Notes under the pieces: model-generated
Told to the model about the DNA's origin: nothing
The model's database searches: none
Seen by the model: only the letters and a program-made list of their open reading frames with translations
Shown here: piece after piece, positions 45,485 to 54,768 of the stretch
Numbering within the stretch: the first letter of the stretch is position 1
Layout of the letters: each line of letters starts with the position of its first letter
Program-made: the position numbers and the translations under genes
NCBI RefSeq assembly: GCF_014647655.1
Contig: NZ_BMPP01000003.1
Span: forward strand, 186,001-250,000
Reading direction: 5' to 3'
From: Deinococcus malanensis
GTDB taxonomy: Bacteria > Deinococcota > Deinococci > Deinococcales > Deinococcaceae
Length of the DNA stretch: 64,000 bases

Positions 45485-46044
45485 AAGAGCGTGATGTACT
45501 TGCTATGGAGTGAGCGGCGATCCCCTGGCGCTGATGTGCTCTGCCCGCTTTCCGACCTGTGATTAAGGGAAGATGAGAAGACCCCGTTCTCGCGATAAGG
45601 CAAACAATGTCACTCGCTGAAGTCGCCAAAGTGACCCCCAGGGGGTGCCAGCAGCCCATGCATTACCCCATAGCACCGGTGCAGTAAGACTTCCTACCGC
45701 CTGTTATCGCGCCAGACCCATCCTCCACCAGCCGTTGAACACTTCCCGCGTTAAAACTTCTGCAATCTGCTACTCATTCTGACCGTAGGTCCGTTTTTGG
45801 TGAAATTTCTTGCATCTATGTCTTACGAATGTTAAATTTTTCATACGCCCTCATCTCGTGGAGGAACGAGACGTCAGGACGGCTGCAGTCGGCCACCATA
45901 CGCGAAGATAGTACTCCTGCAAAGCAGAAACCTCTTGTGGGCACGGCCGGACGCCGTGTCAGGTGGTTCTTATGGACAGGTGACGTAGGACAGTATTCCG
46001 GATCCTGAGTCAGTCGTATTTTCACTTCTTTGCCAGAGGTGTTC
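45485..46044. other. Intergenic region before the large lipoprotein gene
   Basis: About 560 bases without a supported gene. It contains the divergent promoters of the LacI gene and the lipoprotein gene. AT-rich patches at 45800-45850 stand out. No repeat or RNA structure was identified. Confidence 0.4.
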
Positions 46045-48969
46045 ATGTCAACCACGGCCCTGTCAGGCCGGGGGCAGGTCGTTAGGCGCCTGCTTACCGC
46101 CTCATTGTTCGCCCTCATCACCGCCTGCGGAAACACATCAGTCCAAACGCCCGAAACGGTCTCGGCCAGCCCAGCACCATCCGCTGGAACCCTGGCGGCT
46201 CAGGCATTTTCCACGCCGGCTCCCACGTCTAACCAGGTGAATTTCACCCTGGAAGGCTGCCGGAATGATGGATCGCCGGTCATCACCCTGCCCAACAGCA
46301 GCGGTGACTTTATCTGTCCGGACAGCGCTTACACTTCGGGGAACCTCGGCAAAGGCTGGAACGAGTTGGATCTGGTGCCTCACCGCCTGACCATGTCCGT
46401 CGGAAACCAGGCCAATGCCACCACGTCGTTCAGCGTCGTTCTTGCTGCCGACCACAAAACCAGCGGCAAGACCGGCTATGACGTCGTCACGGTGCCAGTC
46501 ATCAATGCCGCCAAGTCGGACCCGTCCTGTCAGATTGACGTGGACATCCAGAGGGTTGGGGGATCGGTCACGGGCGGGGCTGACCAGGTGGTCTACACCA
46601 TCATGAATGTCACCCTGGATAAGGGGAAGCCCTGTGTTGTCGACTATACCCTGCGTCTGGCCCTGGGCGCCGCGCAATACCCCGGGTCGTCCCTGCAGGC
46701 GTACATGTTCGAAAAAACGGACTTCAGCACTGGCAAACGCACCATTCCGCTCCCCGTGCGTGAAATCAAGCCCCAGGAGCTTAGCAAGACCATGACCGCC
46801 TCCCAGGGACGCGATCAGGTCTGGGACGTCAGAAAGCAACCCACACCCGCGACCCTGAACTTTGGGGACGTGTGCGCTCCTGGCGCCGTTTCGGACCTGG
46901 GGGTGCAGATCCGCGTCGCCTGGGAAATCAAGACGGTCGTTCCGGGAAACGTGACGCTGCTCACGAATGTGTACGCGACAAATCCAGCAGCGCGCACCAT
47001 CACGGTCAACGTGACGGACAGGATGTATCAGGGCAGCGACCAGAGCACCCTGATCGATACCAGGTCGTCTGGTCCGGTGAATGTTCCGGCCAATACAGCG
47101 AACGTCCTGGTATTGACGCACTCGTACAGCCTGGCCACCACCTCCGACCTTGCGAATACCGTGTTCAACGACGTAGCCACGGCGACCTACACTGACCTGG
47201 TGACAGGTGTGGCGGTTCCTGGGACGACGGAGGCACGGGCGCAGGCCACCGTGACGACAGGCACGACCACCAACGCGACGGCCGACGTGGCAGACAGTGA
47301 GTCCATCACCGGCACGGGCCTGACCTTCGCCGTGGCGACGCCCAGCATCGGCGCGTTCAGTGGCTACACCGCCGGCACGTTCGTGACTGGACCCGTTAAC
47401 TGGGCCGTCACCGGGCAGACCGCTGCAGGCTCGGTCACCTTCGACAAGACTGTCCGCCTGGATACCAAGCGGGTGACCAGCGGCGTCCTGAGTGACGCAG
47501 CCACACTGACCGGCTCCGACGGCGCCAGCGCCACTGCCAGTGCAGCCGTCAACATCAGCTCGTCTGCGTCCGTCAGCCTGACCATCAATAAGACCATTCC
47601 CAGCGCTCAGTCGACCGATCAGACCTTTAGCTTCACGGTCAAGAACGGCGCAGGAGCCTCTGTTGGTACCCCGTCCATCACGATCCCGGCCGGTCAGACT
47701 CGAGGCAATGTGGTCGTCGGTAACCTGGAGCCCGGCACGTACTCCGCTGAGGAAACGCCGGCCGCCGGATGGGCCGCAGTCGCCGCACAACAGGCAGGCA
47801 TCAACCTGCCGGACTGCGCCGGAGCCGTGACCTTCAACAACAATCGCCTGCCGAAGCTGACCGTCATCAAGGTAGTCCAGAACGATTTCGGAGGCACCAA
47901 GACCGTCAGCGACTTCCCGCTGAACGTCAGTGGCGCAGCCGTCGAGAGTGGCGTCCCCGGCACCTATGCACCTGGACAGTACAAGGTCGGCGAAGGCACT
48001 CTGCCCCCCGGCTACACCATGGACAGCATCACGGGTGACTGTGACGCAACCGGGAACGTGACCCTCGACCTGAACGACAACAAGACCTGCACCATTGTGA
48101 ACAGCGATTCGCCCGGCACCATCGTTGTTATCAAGAACGCCCTGCCAGCCAATGGCAGCTTCGCGTTCACGACAACCGGGACGAACTACTCTGGCTTCAC
48201 GCTGCAGGGCGCCACAGCCAACGGCGCCAACGTGAACACCCAGACGGGGCTCGCAGCCGGCACGTACACCGTCAGGGAAAGCACCCAGTTGGGCTGGACC
48301 CTGACCGGCATCGGTGGCAGCGCCGACCCGAACACCCCATACGCCTGCCTGTCGACCGGAAGCAGCACCGGCCTGGGTGACCTGGCCACGCAGACCGCCA
48401 CCATCAACCTGAAGATGGGCGAAACGGTCACGTGCATGTTCGAGAACACGGGCCGTGGCGTGACGCGCACCCAGGGATTCTGGCAGACCCACCCACAACT
48501 GGCGCTCGTCGCCTGGACTGGCGGCTCTGCTTTCGGAAATACCTTCCCGGGAGTGACCAGTGTCCTGGGCGACACCACCCTGTGCGGCAAGGTCATTAAC
48601 GCCGGTTCCCTTGGCACCCCTGGATCCTCGGATCTGATGGGCGGGTTCTGGAGTGACATCTCGAAGACCACCTCTGGAGCAAAACGCAGTGCACTGGATC
48701 AGGCCCGCATGCAGCTTCTGCAGCAGATGATCGCCGCCGAACTAAACGCCTCCGCTTTTGGTAGTGTTCCTGCCGGGGGAATGACCATGTTCTTGACATG
48801 GGAAGCCGCCTTCTGCGGAACGAACGCCAACGCGATCAAGGATGCCCAGCGTCAGGCTGCCAACTTCAACGAAACGGGTGACAGCGGCACCTTCACCCCT
48901 GGCACCTCAGCTGACAGCCGTTTCGCCCGCAGCATCGCCAACTCCGTCCGCTGGAACACGCTGCCCTGA
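46045..48969 (+). CDS. Large surface lipoprotein with prealbumin/SpaA-like beta domains
   Basis: A 974-residue exported protein. The signal peptide RRLLTASLFALITACGN has a lipobox (ITAC), so the mature protein should be lipid-anchored at Cys. The middle has repeated beta-sandwich modules with Thr/Ser/Ala-rich sequence, including KPGTYS-like turns (EPGTYSAEETPAAGWAAV, APGQYKVGEGTLPPGYTM, AAGTYTVRESTQLGWTLTGI), typical of SpaA/prealbumin-like pilin domains. The C-terminal part begins TRTQGFWQTHPQLALVAW, a motif shared with secreted surface proteins. AGAGGTG precedes the ATG by five bases. It stands alone with a perfect terminator after it. Role in adhesion or cell-surface structure is inferred. 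Confidence 0.85.
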   Translation: MSTTALSGRGQVVRRLLTASLFALITACGNTSVQTPETVSASPAPSAGTLAAQAFSTPAPTSNQVNFTLEGCRNDGSPVITLPNSSGDFICPDSAYTSGNLGKGWNELDLVPHRLTMSVGNQANATTSFSVVLAADHKTSGKTGYDVVTVPVINAAKSDPSCQIDVDIQRVGGSVTGGADQVVYTIMNVTLDKGKPCVVDYTLRLALGAAQYPGSSLQAYMFEKTDFSTGKRTIPLPVREIKPQELSKTMTASQGRDQVWDVRKQPTPATLNFGDVCAPGAVSDLGVQIRVAWEIKTVVPGNVTLLTNVYATNPAARTITVNVTDRMYQGSDQSTLIDTRSSGPVNVPANTANVLVLTHSYSLATTSDLANTVFNDVATATYTDLVTGVAVPGTTEARAQATVTTGTTTNATADVADSESITGTGLTFAVATPSIGAFSGYTAGTFVTGPVNWAVTGQTAAGSVTFDKTVRLDTKRVTSGVLSDAATLTGSDGASATASAAVNISSSASVSLTINKTIPSAQSTDQTFSFTVKNGAGASVGTPSITIPAGQTRGNVVVGNLEPGTYSAEETPAAGWAAVAAQQAGINLPDCAGAVTFNNNRLPKLTVIKVVQNDFGGTKTVSDFPLNVSGAAVESGVPGTYAPGQYKVGEGTLPPGYTMDSITGDCDATGNVTLDLNDNKTCTIVNSDSPGTIVVIKNALPANGSFAFTTTGTNYSGFTLQGATANGANVNTQTGLAAGTYTVRESTQLGWTLTGIGGSADPNTPYACLSTGSSTGLGDLATQTATINLKMGETVTCMFENTGRGVTRTQGFWQTHPQLALVAWTGGSAFGNTFPGVTSVLGDTTLCGKVINAGSLGTPGSSDLMGGFWSDISKTTSGAKRSALDQARMQLLQQMIAAELNASAFGSVPAGGMTMFLTWEAAFCGTNANAIKDAQRQAANFNETGDSGTFTPGTSADSRFARSIANSVRWNTLP

Positions 48970-48980
48970 CAGCCCTGGTC

Positions 48981-49024
48981 CAGCAGCCGGAAGGGCCCTG
49001 CCGACAGGGCCCTTCCGGCTGCTG
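48981..49024 (+). terminator. Perfect 20-bp hairpin after the lipoprotein gene
   Basis: CAGCAGCCGGAAGGGCCCTG (48981-49000) and its exact complement (49005-49024) enclose the loop CCGA, 11 bases after the stop codon. Confidence 0.85.
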
Positions 49025-49443
49025 ATCCGGTGCACCGCGACAAGGCCATGAAGTTCGGTGGATAACACTTTGTTCCATCAGTAGGCGGCCTGCCTCGGAC
49101 GGGCAGGAAAATCCATCACGCCGGATATCCCGCACCCATTTGTTGCGTGGCCCCAGAGGAGAAATGCCTCTGTACCGTCCAGCCCCATCACGCAAAGAAC
49201 TCCAAATAGAGTGGGATGGCAACCCTGTCTGTACTCACCTGTCAGTCAAGGACGGTCTGGGGCCGGGGCGCGGGGGCTTCTCGGCGCCCGCCTTGGTCGC
49301 TTCCAGAAGGAATCTTCCGTACCTCTTCATTTCTAAGATGAATGGCGTTGCCCTTTATCCGTCTCGCAAAAAGCGGGCTGACCCATCCGTCAGACTTCCT
49401 CAGTTCGGGTGGCTCACTCACTCCGACCCCAAGGAGACCTTGG
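49025..49443. other. Intergenic region before the PRC-barrel gene
   Basis: About 420 bases without a supported gene. Weak open frames on both strands give Arg/Pro-rich translations. AAGGAGA at its end is the ribosome site of the next gene. Confidence 0.4.
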
Positions 49444-50325
49444 ATGGCGAGACTATTTCCGATTTCACGATCGGCACATGACCTGGGTGGCCTGGGCAGT
49501 CCCGTTGGACAAAAAGCCTATGGTATGGGTGGCAGCCAGATGGGCACCATCCGCGAGGCCCTCACCGACGAGACCGGCCGCATCCGCTATCTGGTGGTGG
49601 ACGCCAGCAGCTGGTTCGTGGCCAAGGAAATCATGGTCCCGGTCGGCATGGCCCGCATTACCGACGACGCTGTGTACTTCGACGAACTGACCCGCGAGCA
49701 TGCCGGAGAGCTGTCCGCCTACGGGCCGGGGCAGGACACGGTGTACCAGAACCAGGTCGCCGACGAGCGCGTGCTGCGTGCGGTGGACAGCCCGCTCCAG
49801 ACCGGGACGGCCTTCAACTACCGTGACGAGGACGACACCGATACGCTGTTCACAGCGCCGGGCCGACTGCAGTTGCTTGAAGAGCGCCTGGTGGTCAACA
49901 AGGACCGCTTGGTTGCCGGAAGCGTGGAGATCGGCAAACAAGTCCAAACCGTCACGCAGCGGGTCGAAGTGCCCCTCCAGCGCGAAGAGATCGTGATTGA
50001 CCGCCACGTCGTCCGTGAGACCCGTCCAGTAACCGGCGAGGTCCAGCTGGGCGACGCCAGCGTCATCCTGCGGGTCGAGCTGGAAGCCGAGCGCGCCGAC
50101 ATCGGCAAACAGGCTTTCGTCACCGAGGAGGTCAGCGTCGGCAAGCGGACTGTCACCGACACTGAGACGTTCACAGCGGATGTGGGCCGGGAGGTTCTGG
50201 ACGTCGTCGAAACCGGTGCCGTCGGCAGCAGGCAGCCGGCGGGAAGCGTGCATCTGGCGCAGCGAAGTGTAGATGCGATTCAGGATGCAGCAGAGCCCCT
50301 GGAAGGCAAGATCGACCGCCGCTGA
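49444..50325 (+). CDS. PRC-barrel and DUF2382 domain protein
   Basis: A 293-residue soluble protein. The N-terminal PRC-barrel (about 25-110) includes GQKAYGMGGSQMGTIREALT and IRYLVVDASSWFVAKEIMVP. The C-terminal part (about 135-280) is a DUF2382 (YsnF/AvaK-like) domain with LQLLEERLVVNKDRLVAGSV and VPLQREEIVIDRHVVRETRP, containing repeated RxVxE/EIxI units. AAGGAG precedes the ATG by eight bases. Proteins of this type are linked to general stress in related bacteria. A membrane protein gene follows 71 bases after the stop, so they may be one operon. Confidence 0.88.
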   Translation: MARLFPISRSAHDLGGLGSPVGQKAYGMGGSQMGTIREALTDETGRIRYLVVDASSWFVAKEIMVPVGMARITDDAVYFDELTREHAGELSAYGPGQDTVYQNQVADERVLRAVDSPLQTGTAFNYRDEDDTDTLFTAPGRLQLLEERLVVNKDRLVAGSVEIGKQVQTVTQRVEVPLQREEIVIDRHVVRETRPVTGEVQLGDASVILRVELEAERADIGKQAFVTEEVSVGKRTVTDTETFTADVGREVLDVVETGAVGSRQPAGSVHLAQRSVDAIQDAAEPLEGKIDRR

Positions 50326-50396
50326 GCGGCCGAGTACCTCCTCGCCCAGGCCTTCCGATAAACGCGGAAAGCCGCCTACTTCTCCCAGGAGCAACA

Positions 50397-51329
50397 ATGA
50401 CCTTAGTCGATCACGGTAACTTTCTGACCCGCATCAACTGGACCGGCGTGATTGCCGGCGTCGCGGTAGGCATCGTCACCCAGCTTGCCCTAAGCGCGCT
50501 CGGGGTGGCTTTTGGAGCCGGCGCCGACACCGCCCGTGGCCTAGCCATCGGCACCGTCATCTGGCTGGGCCTGAGCCTGCTGATTTCCGCCTTCCTGGCC
50601 GGGCTGACCGCCGCGCGGGCCTCGGGGTACCTCACGCCTGCGCAGGGCCGGTTCAACGGCCTGATCACCGGCACGCTGCTGGCCCTGCTGACCACCCTGG
50701 TGCTGAGCAATGCCCTGACCGCCGGTTTCCGGACCGCCAGTAACATTCTGGGCAGCGCCGCGAACGCCGCAGGTCAGGCGGGTGGCGCCGCAGCGAACAG
50801 CCCCGCAGGCCAGAGCGATCCGGTGCAGAACGTACTCAACGGCCTGGACGAGCAGGAGATCGGGCAGATCATCGGCGAAAGCGCGCCCGAACTGAGTGAG
50901 GAGCAGGCCACCGCTGCCACACGCGTGGTGAGCGGGATCGTGCAGCGCGCCAGCCGGGATCTGGGCCGCAACCTGAACAATGTCAGCAGCCTGGACGAGT
51001 TCGTGACCAACCGCCTCGATAGCATCACCAATGCACTGAGCGGGGAGCAGTTCGTGACCCGTCTGCAACGCCAGGGTTTGAGTGAGGCCGAAGCGCAGAC
51101 GACGGCACAGGCAATCAGTGCCCGGGCCACTGAGGTCCGCAAGCAGGCGGAAGAGACGGCAGCCGCCACCGAGCGCATTGCCCGCAAGACCGCGAGCACG
51201 GCGGCGTGGGGCTTCCTGCTGGCCCTGGGCCTGATCCTGGGTGCAGCCACGCTGGGCGGTGGCAAAGGGGCGGACCTACCCAAGGACGGCACGCTGGACA
51301 CCGGAACTGACCGTCCGGTGCGAATGTAA
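50397..51329 (+). CDS. Membrane protein of unknown function
   Basis: A 310-residue protein. Three N-terminal hydrophobic segments: GVIAGVAVGIVTQLALSALG, LAIGTVIWLGLSLLISAFLA and LITGTLLALLTTLVLSNALT. A long Ala/Gln/Glu-rich soluble stretch (about 120-280) with heptad-like pattern follows (EATEVRKQAEETAAATERIA-like), and a last membrane segment, WGFLLALGLILGAATLGGG. It looks like a membrane-anchored stress-type protein, paired with the PRC-barrel gene. AGGAGC precedes the ATG. Confidence 0.8.
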   Translation: MTLVDHGNFLTRINWTGVIAGVAVGIVTQLALSALGVAFGAGADTARGLAIGTVIWLGLSLLISAFLAGLTAARASGYLTPAQGRFNGLITGTLLALLTTLVLSNALTAGFRTASNILGSAANAAGQAGGAAANSPAGQSDPVQNVLNGLDEQEIGQIIGESAPELSEEQATAATRVVSGIVQRASRDLGRNLNNVSSLDEFVTNRLDSITNALSGEQFVTRLQRQGLSEAEAQTTAQAISARATEVRKQAEETAAATERIARKTASTAAWGFLLALGLILGAATLGGGKGADLPKDGTLDTGTDRPVRM

Positions 51330-51366
51330 CCTGCGCAAAGCCATCAGCAAATTCCCAGGCAGACAG

Positions 51367-51395
51367 CAGCCGGCACCTCAGTGGGGTGCCGGTTG
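51367..51395 (+). terminator. Hairpin after the membrane protein gene
   Basis: CAGCCGGCACC pairs with GGTGCCGGTTG over 11 positions (one wobble), about 40 bases after the stop. Confidence 0.55.
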
Positions 51396-52102
51396 TGCTG
51401 ACGGAGGGATCTGAGGCCGCTGCAGGCGCAGATCGACCCGGTGGCGAGCAACGGGTCAAATGGGGTAAACCATGGGGGCTGCGGGCCGCCTGGATTGGGG
51501 TTGCGAACTCCCGGGCGGTGTATCGGGCGAAGCAGGTGCCGAACCTCGTTCTGGACGTGACGGGTGGGGGCGGCACGTTCTGGGGCTTTGAATCTGAACG
51601 GCTGTACCGGGATGCGGTGATGGGGGGCAGTCATCACGCCAACCATCTGCTGACCCACACTATTGTCGGGGAAAACATCATAGTGTCACGGGTCGACTCC
51701 CACGCTGATCCGTGACAGCTGGCCCTGTAGAACCTTTGTAGCCCGATGAGTTCTGCCCCGTATACCTCCAGATCCACTTTCCTAACCTGCCCCATCAGAC
51801 AAATACGCAGGAATGCGTGCTAGACGATAAAAAACGATCTGGGCCCAGAACCGCTCAGAATAGGCTTACGCTCCGTGTTCCCGAGTGTAAGTCCCCTGCA
51901 AGATTCGCGTTCAGTTTTGGCACTAATCAGGCTTAGTTTAAAATTCGTGGAATCTGACAGGCCTGACACACGTTCTCTTCTTCAGGTAGCTGGGGGTGAT
52001 CTTTCATGGAAGGGTGGCCTGTTCCGGTTGGACGATTCCAGGCGAAGCGCGGAAACCAGGGTCGCTCATGTTTAGTTTTGACTGTCTGCCTTCCCAACGG
52101 CC
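51396..52102. other. Long stretch without a confident gene
   Basis: About 700 bases. One plus frame (51386-51715) reads VKWGKPWGLRAAWIGVANSR and later VGENIIVSRVDSHADP; it might be a small real protein, but it overlaps the hairpin and has no good start. The 51720-52080 part is AT-richer and shows no coding pattern. Confidence 0.35.
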
Positions 52103-52828
52103 TCAAGACTTTCCATGAGACAATCCGGATCTCAGCTGCGCCGCTTCCTGAGCGCCTTTATGGGCGTATTGTTCCGCCCACCGGGCAGCTGCTTCCACAT
52201 CGTAGGCCACCCGCCGGAAGGCGACGTTCCAGGACCCGTCTCCACCTTCGAGCAGCACCCAGCGCGCCAGGGGGCTGCCATCCTTCTGCCGACTGACCGC
52301 ACCCGCATTGACGATAGTAACGGAGCCGATCTGCCGGACGTGCTCCTGATGGGAGTGACCGACGAGCACCACCCGCGCGCTGCCGATCCCGCCCAGGCGC
52401 TGGCGCACCAGGTCGTCACCTGCCCATGCTTTCCCATCGAGCAGCAGGTATGTCCAGGCACTGTCCGGCGTACCATGGGCAGCGATCACCTCGCCGTTTG
52501 CCAGGATGACGCTGGTCGGCAGTCCAGCGACGTACGCCCCGGTGCCTTCCGGGAGAACCCCGTGCAACCAGGAAAGCATCTCGCGTTTTTCGGTCTTTTC
52601 GGTCAGCTCCTGGCCCAGGCGTTCATCGGTATTGCCGCGCACTTCCAGCACACCATATTTCGCCTTGAGTTCCTGCTGGACCTGCCACGCTCCCGCAGGG
52701 TCCGCCCCACCGAACAGCTGGTCCCCGAGGTTCACCCAGGCGTCCGGCTGGTGACGTTCTATATCCTGTATCACCGCGTCCAGCGCGAAGCGGTTGCCGT
52801 GCACATCTCCGAACACCGCGATTTTCAT
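52103..52828 (-). CDS. Metallophosphoesterase
   Basis: A 241-residue calcineurin-like phosphoesterase. All metal-binding motifs are present: VFGDVHGNRFALDAVIQDI (D-x-H), NLGDQLFGG (GD), VRGNTDERL (GN), IAAHGTPDSAW and VLVGHSHQEHV. ATG overlaps the stop of the ArsC-like gene upstream by four bases, making it the last gene of the arsenic operon. Its substrate is unknown. Operon membership suggests a linked function, but no direct arsenic role for such proteins is shown here. Confidence 0.9.
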   Translation of the reverse strand: MKIAVFGDVHGNRFALDAVIQDIERHQPDAWVNLGDQLFGGADPAGAWQVQQELKAKYGVLEVRGNTDERLGQELTEKTEKREMLSWLHGVLPEGTGAYVAGLPTSVILANGEVIAAHGTPDSAWTYLLLDGKAWAGDDLVRQRLGGIGSARVVLVGHSHQEHVRQIGSVTIVNAGAVSRQKDGSPLARWVLLEGGDGSWNVAFRRVAYDVEAAARWAEQYAHKGAQEAAQLRSGLSHGKS

Positions 52829-53247
52829 GACTGATCCCCCACCCACTGCATGATACGGCTCTCGATCTGGCCGCTGACGCGCCAAAAGACTGCGTGGCGG
52901 TCCTCGTCGGCGCCGGTTGAACCGGCCGGGTCCTCAGACCACCAGGACCCACGGCGGATGGCGAACGGAAGACTCGGATAGTTCAGCTGCGCACAGTCAC
53001 ACCTCGTGATCACATACGAGAAGTGCGGCTTCAGTGGCGGGGCCGTGCCCTTGACACGCAGGTGATCGGTGTTCAGACGGCACCCGTGCAGCACCTGGGA
53101 GGTCAAGGGGTTTACCTCCGCTGGTGCTGAACCGACCGAGATGAGGTCGGAGCGGCATCCGCCGTGATGTGCCAGCGGCACCTCGGCCAACGGCGAGCGG
53201 GCTGTATTTCTGGCACAGCTGAACTGAACGCGGGCTGGGGACGTCAT
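52825..53247 (-). CDS. Low-molecular-weight phosphatase/ArsC-like protein
   Basis: A 140-residue protein of the ArsC/LMW-PTPase fold. The P-loop CARNTARS (CX5R) is intact at about residues 11-18, and YVITRCDCAQLNYPSLPFAI is the second conserved block with the Cys residues usual in arsenate reductases. SWWSEDPAGSTGADEDRHAV fits the family's FxDP motif. It is much diverged from the first arsC of the same operon: the usual NSARSQMAEA is here NTARSPLAEV. ATGA overlap with the aquaporin stop couples it to the operon. It is either a second arsenate reductase or a phosphatase. Confidence 0.8.
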   Translation of the reverse strand: MTSPARVQFSCARNTARSPLAEVPLAHHGGCRSDLISVGSAPAEVNPLTSQVLHGCRLNTDHLRVKGTAPPLKPHFSYVITRCDCAQLNYPSLPFAIRRGSWWSEDPAGSTGADEDRHAVFWRVSGQIESRIMQWVGDQS

Positions 53248-53942
53248 ATGGATTCTCGTGTAAGCACGAATTCCTGCGCCCTGCGGGGCTGGGCTTCCAC
53301 CGGTTCACCTGGAGAGAGAAAATGATTGACCACCGCCGCCAGCGCGGCACCCAGCAGTGGCGCGGCCCAGTACAGCCAGTGCGCCGTCCAGATGCCGCTG
53401 GCCAGAGACGGGCCGAACGACCGCGCCGGGTTCATGCTCGCGCCGGTGATGGGCCCGCCCATCGCTGCTTCCAGGGCCACCACGCCCCCCACCACCCAGG
53501 GCAACCCCGAGCGCAGAGCGACCAGCAGCAGGAAGAAGGTCAGCACGGTCTCCAGCACGAAGGCCTGAAGGACAGTGCCAGCCGGAACGGTGACGCCCAG
53601 GTTGCCTTTCATGCCGAACAGGGCCAGCAGAACGAAGCCGGCGAGCGCCGCGCCGATCAGTTGCACCAGGACGTAAGGCAGAACACGTGACCGGGGAAAT
53701 TTGCCGGCCAGTGTGAGGGCGACGGTGGCGGCGGGGTTGATGTGCGCCCCACTGATGGGAGCGAGTGCGGCGATCACGGCCGTGACCGTCAGGCCGAACA
53801 CGAGGGCAACCCCCAGGTGTCCGAGCGCTCCCGTCTGCGCCTGCACGACAGCCGCACCTGGGCCGAAAAACACCAGCGCGAAAGTACCGATCCCCTCGGC
53901 AGCCAGGGCCCGGGGCAGGGGGACAGGACTGGACAGCGGCAC
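53244..53942 (-). CDS. Aquaglyceroporin (MIP family), AqpS-like
   Basis: A 232-residue channel with six membrane segments. Both NPA boxes are present: ISGAHINPAATVALTLAG and ITGASMNPARSFGPSL. GTG start follows the arsC stop by one base (TGACGTG), which rules out the longer open frame upstream. In ars operons such as that of Sinorhizobium meliloti, an aquaglyceroporin replaces ArsB and lets arsenite out of the cell. No arsB or acr3 is visible, so this is the likely export route here. Confidence 0.92.
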   Translation of the reverse strand: MPLSSPVPLPRALAAEGIGTFALVFFGPGAAVVQAQTGALGHLGVALVFGLTVTAVIAALAPISGAHINPAATVALTLAGKFPRSRVLPYVLVQLIGAALAGFVLLALFGMKGNLGVTVPAGTVLQAFVLETVLTFFLLLVALRSGLPWVVGGVVALEAAMGGPITGASMNPARSFGPSLASGIWTAHWLYWAAPLLGAALAAVVNHFLSPGEPVEAQPRRAQEFVLTRESI

Positions 53943-53943
53943 G

Positions 53944-54408
53944 TCAGGCGACCGTGATCTGAGGGCTGTCCGGGTACGAGTCTGGGACGGGCTGACCGTT
54001 TTTGAGCGCCAGGACAAACGCTTCAAACTGCGTCCGGAGTTGGTCGCGCACAGCCCGCCAGCGGTCGAGGCCGCCGCCACTGGGGTCAACGAACGGGTAA
54101 TGCCGGCGCTCTGTCTTGCCCGGGTAGACCGGGCAGGCTTCGGCAGCACTGTCGCACACGGTCACCACGTAATCGAAATTCTGTCGGTCGGGCACGTCGA
54201 ACAGCGTCTTGCTGGTGTGGCCGTCCAGACTTAGACCAAGTTCGGCAATGACAGTTCTGGCATCGTCCTTGACGTGGGTCGATTCAGTGCCGGCGGAGTG
54301 GACTTCAAGGTCCAGCCCAGCTTTGCGGGCGGCCTCCCGGGTGAGCGCTTCGGCCATCTGTGACCGGGCGCTGTTGTGGGTGCAGAGGATCAGGACGCGG
54401 GGGCTCAT
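53944..54408 (-). CDS. arsC: Arsenate reductase, LMW-PTPase type
   Basis: A 154-residue arsenate reductase. P-loop LILCTHNSARSQMAEALTRE with catalytic Cys is at the N-terminus, YVVTVCDSAAEACPVYPGKT carries two more Cys, and HYPFVDPSGGG is the DP motif. It reduces arsenate to arsenite, with thioredoxin as the usual partner for this class. It lies four bases after arsR and one base before the aquaporin gene. Confidence 0.95.
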   Translation of the reverse strand: MSPRVLILCTHNSARSQMAEALTREAARKAGLDLEVHSAGTESTHVKDDARTVIAELGLSLDGHTSKTLFDVPDRQNFDYVVTVCDSAAEACPVYPGKTERRHYPFVDPSGGGLDRWRAVRDQLRTQFEAFVLALKNGQPVPDSYPDSPQITVA

Positions 54409-54412
54409 GCCG

Positions 54413-54733
54413 TTAGCATATCCGTTTGGTTTGATGGGTCAATGCCCGGTCAGACTCAAAAATCTCGGTGAGCAACACTCCGCCAAGCTGGTACAGGGCC
54501 CGGGGTTCGAGTCGGTAGTACACATTCTTTCCACGCTGCTCGGAATGAATCAGTCCTGTTTCCCGCAGGATGTTCAGGTGGTACGACACCTTTGACTGCG
54601 GCAGGTCGAGCAGATCCTCAAGGTCACAGACGCAGCGCTCCCCCTGCGCGAGGTGACGCACCAGGTCGAAGCGGATCTCATGGGCCAGGGCCCGCACTTG
54701 ATCAAAGACTTTCGGTGGTGCCAGGGTGGCCAT
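54413..54733 (-). CDS. arsR: ArsR-family metalloregulator
   Basis: A 106-residue winged-helix repressor. The metal-binding motif ERCVCDLEDLLDLPQSKVSY (CxC in alpha-3) is followed by the DNA-recognition HLNILRETGLIHSEQRGKNV. First gene of the operon. The start ATG is six bases after a TAGAAT -10 box, so the transcript should be leaderless. It most likely represses its own operon and lets go on binding arsenite. Confidence 0.95.
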   Translation of the reverse strand: MATLAPPKVFDQVRALAHEIRFDLVRHLAQGERCVCDLEDLLDLPQSKVSYHLNILRETGLIHSEQRGKNVYYRLEPRALYQLGGVLLTEIFESDRALTHQTKRIC

Positions 54734-54739
54734 CTATCA

Positions 54740-54768
54740 ATTCTATTGCAGTCGTACTAACCCCGCAA
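54740..54768 (-). promoter_or_regulatory. ars operon promoter (leaderless)
   Basis: On the minus strand, TTGCGG and TAGAAT are separated by 17 bases, and TAGAAT is followed after six bases by the arsR ATG. CAAT-AGA-ATTG overlaps the -10 and may be part of the ArsR operator. Confidence 0.7.

Noticed and set aside
46138..48498. 786-codon minus-strand frame opposite the large lipoprotein gene
   Set aside because: No signal, no known domain and Gly/Arg/His-rich composition; the plus strand has a lipobox, ribosome site and perfect terminator.
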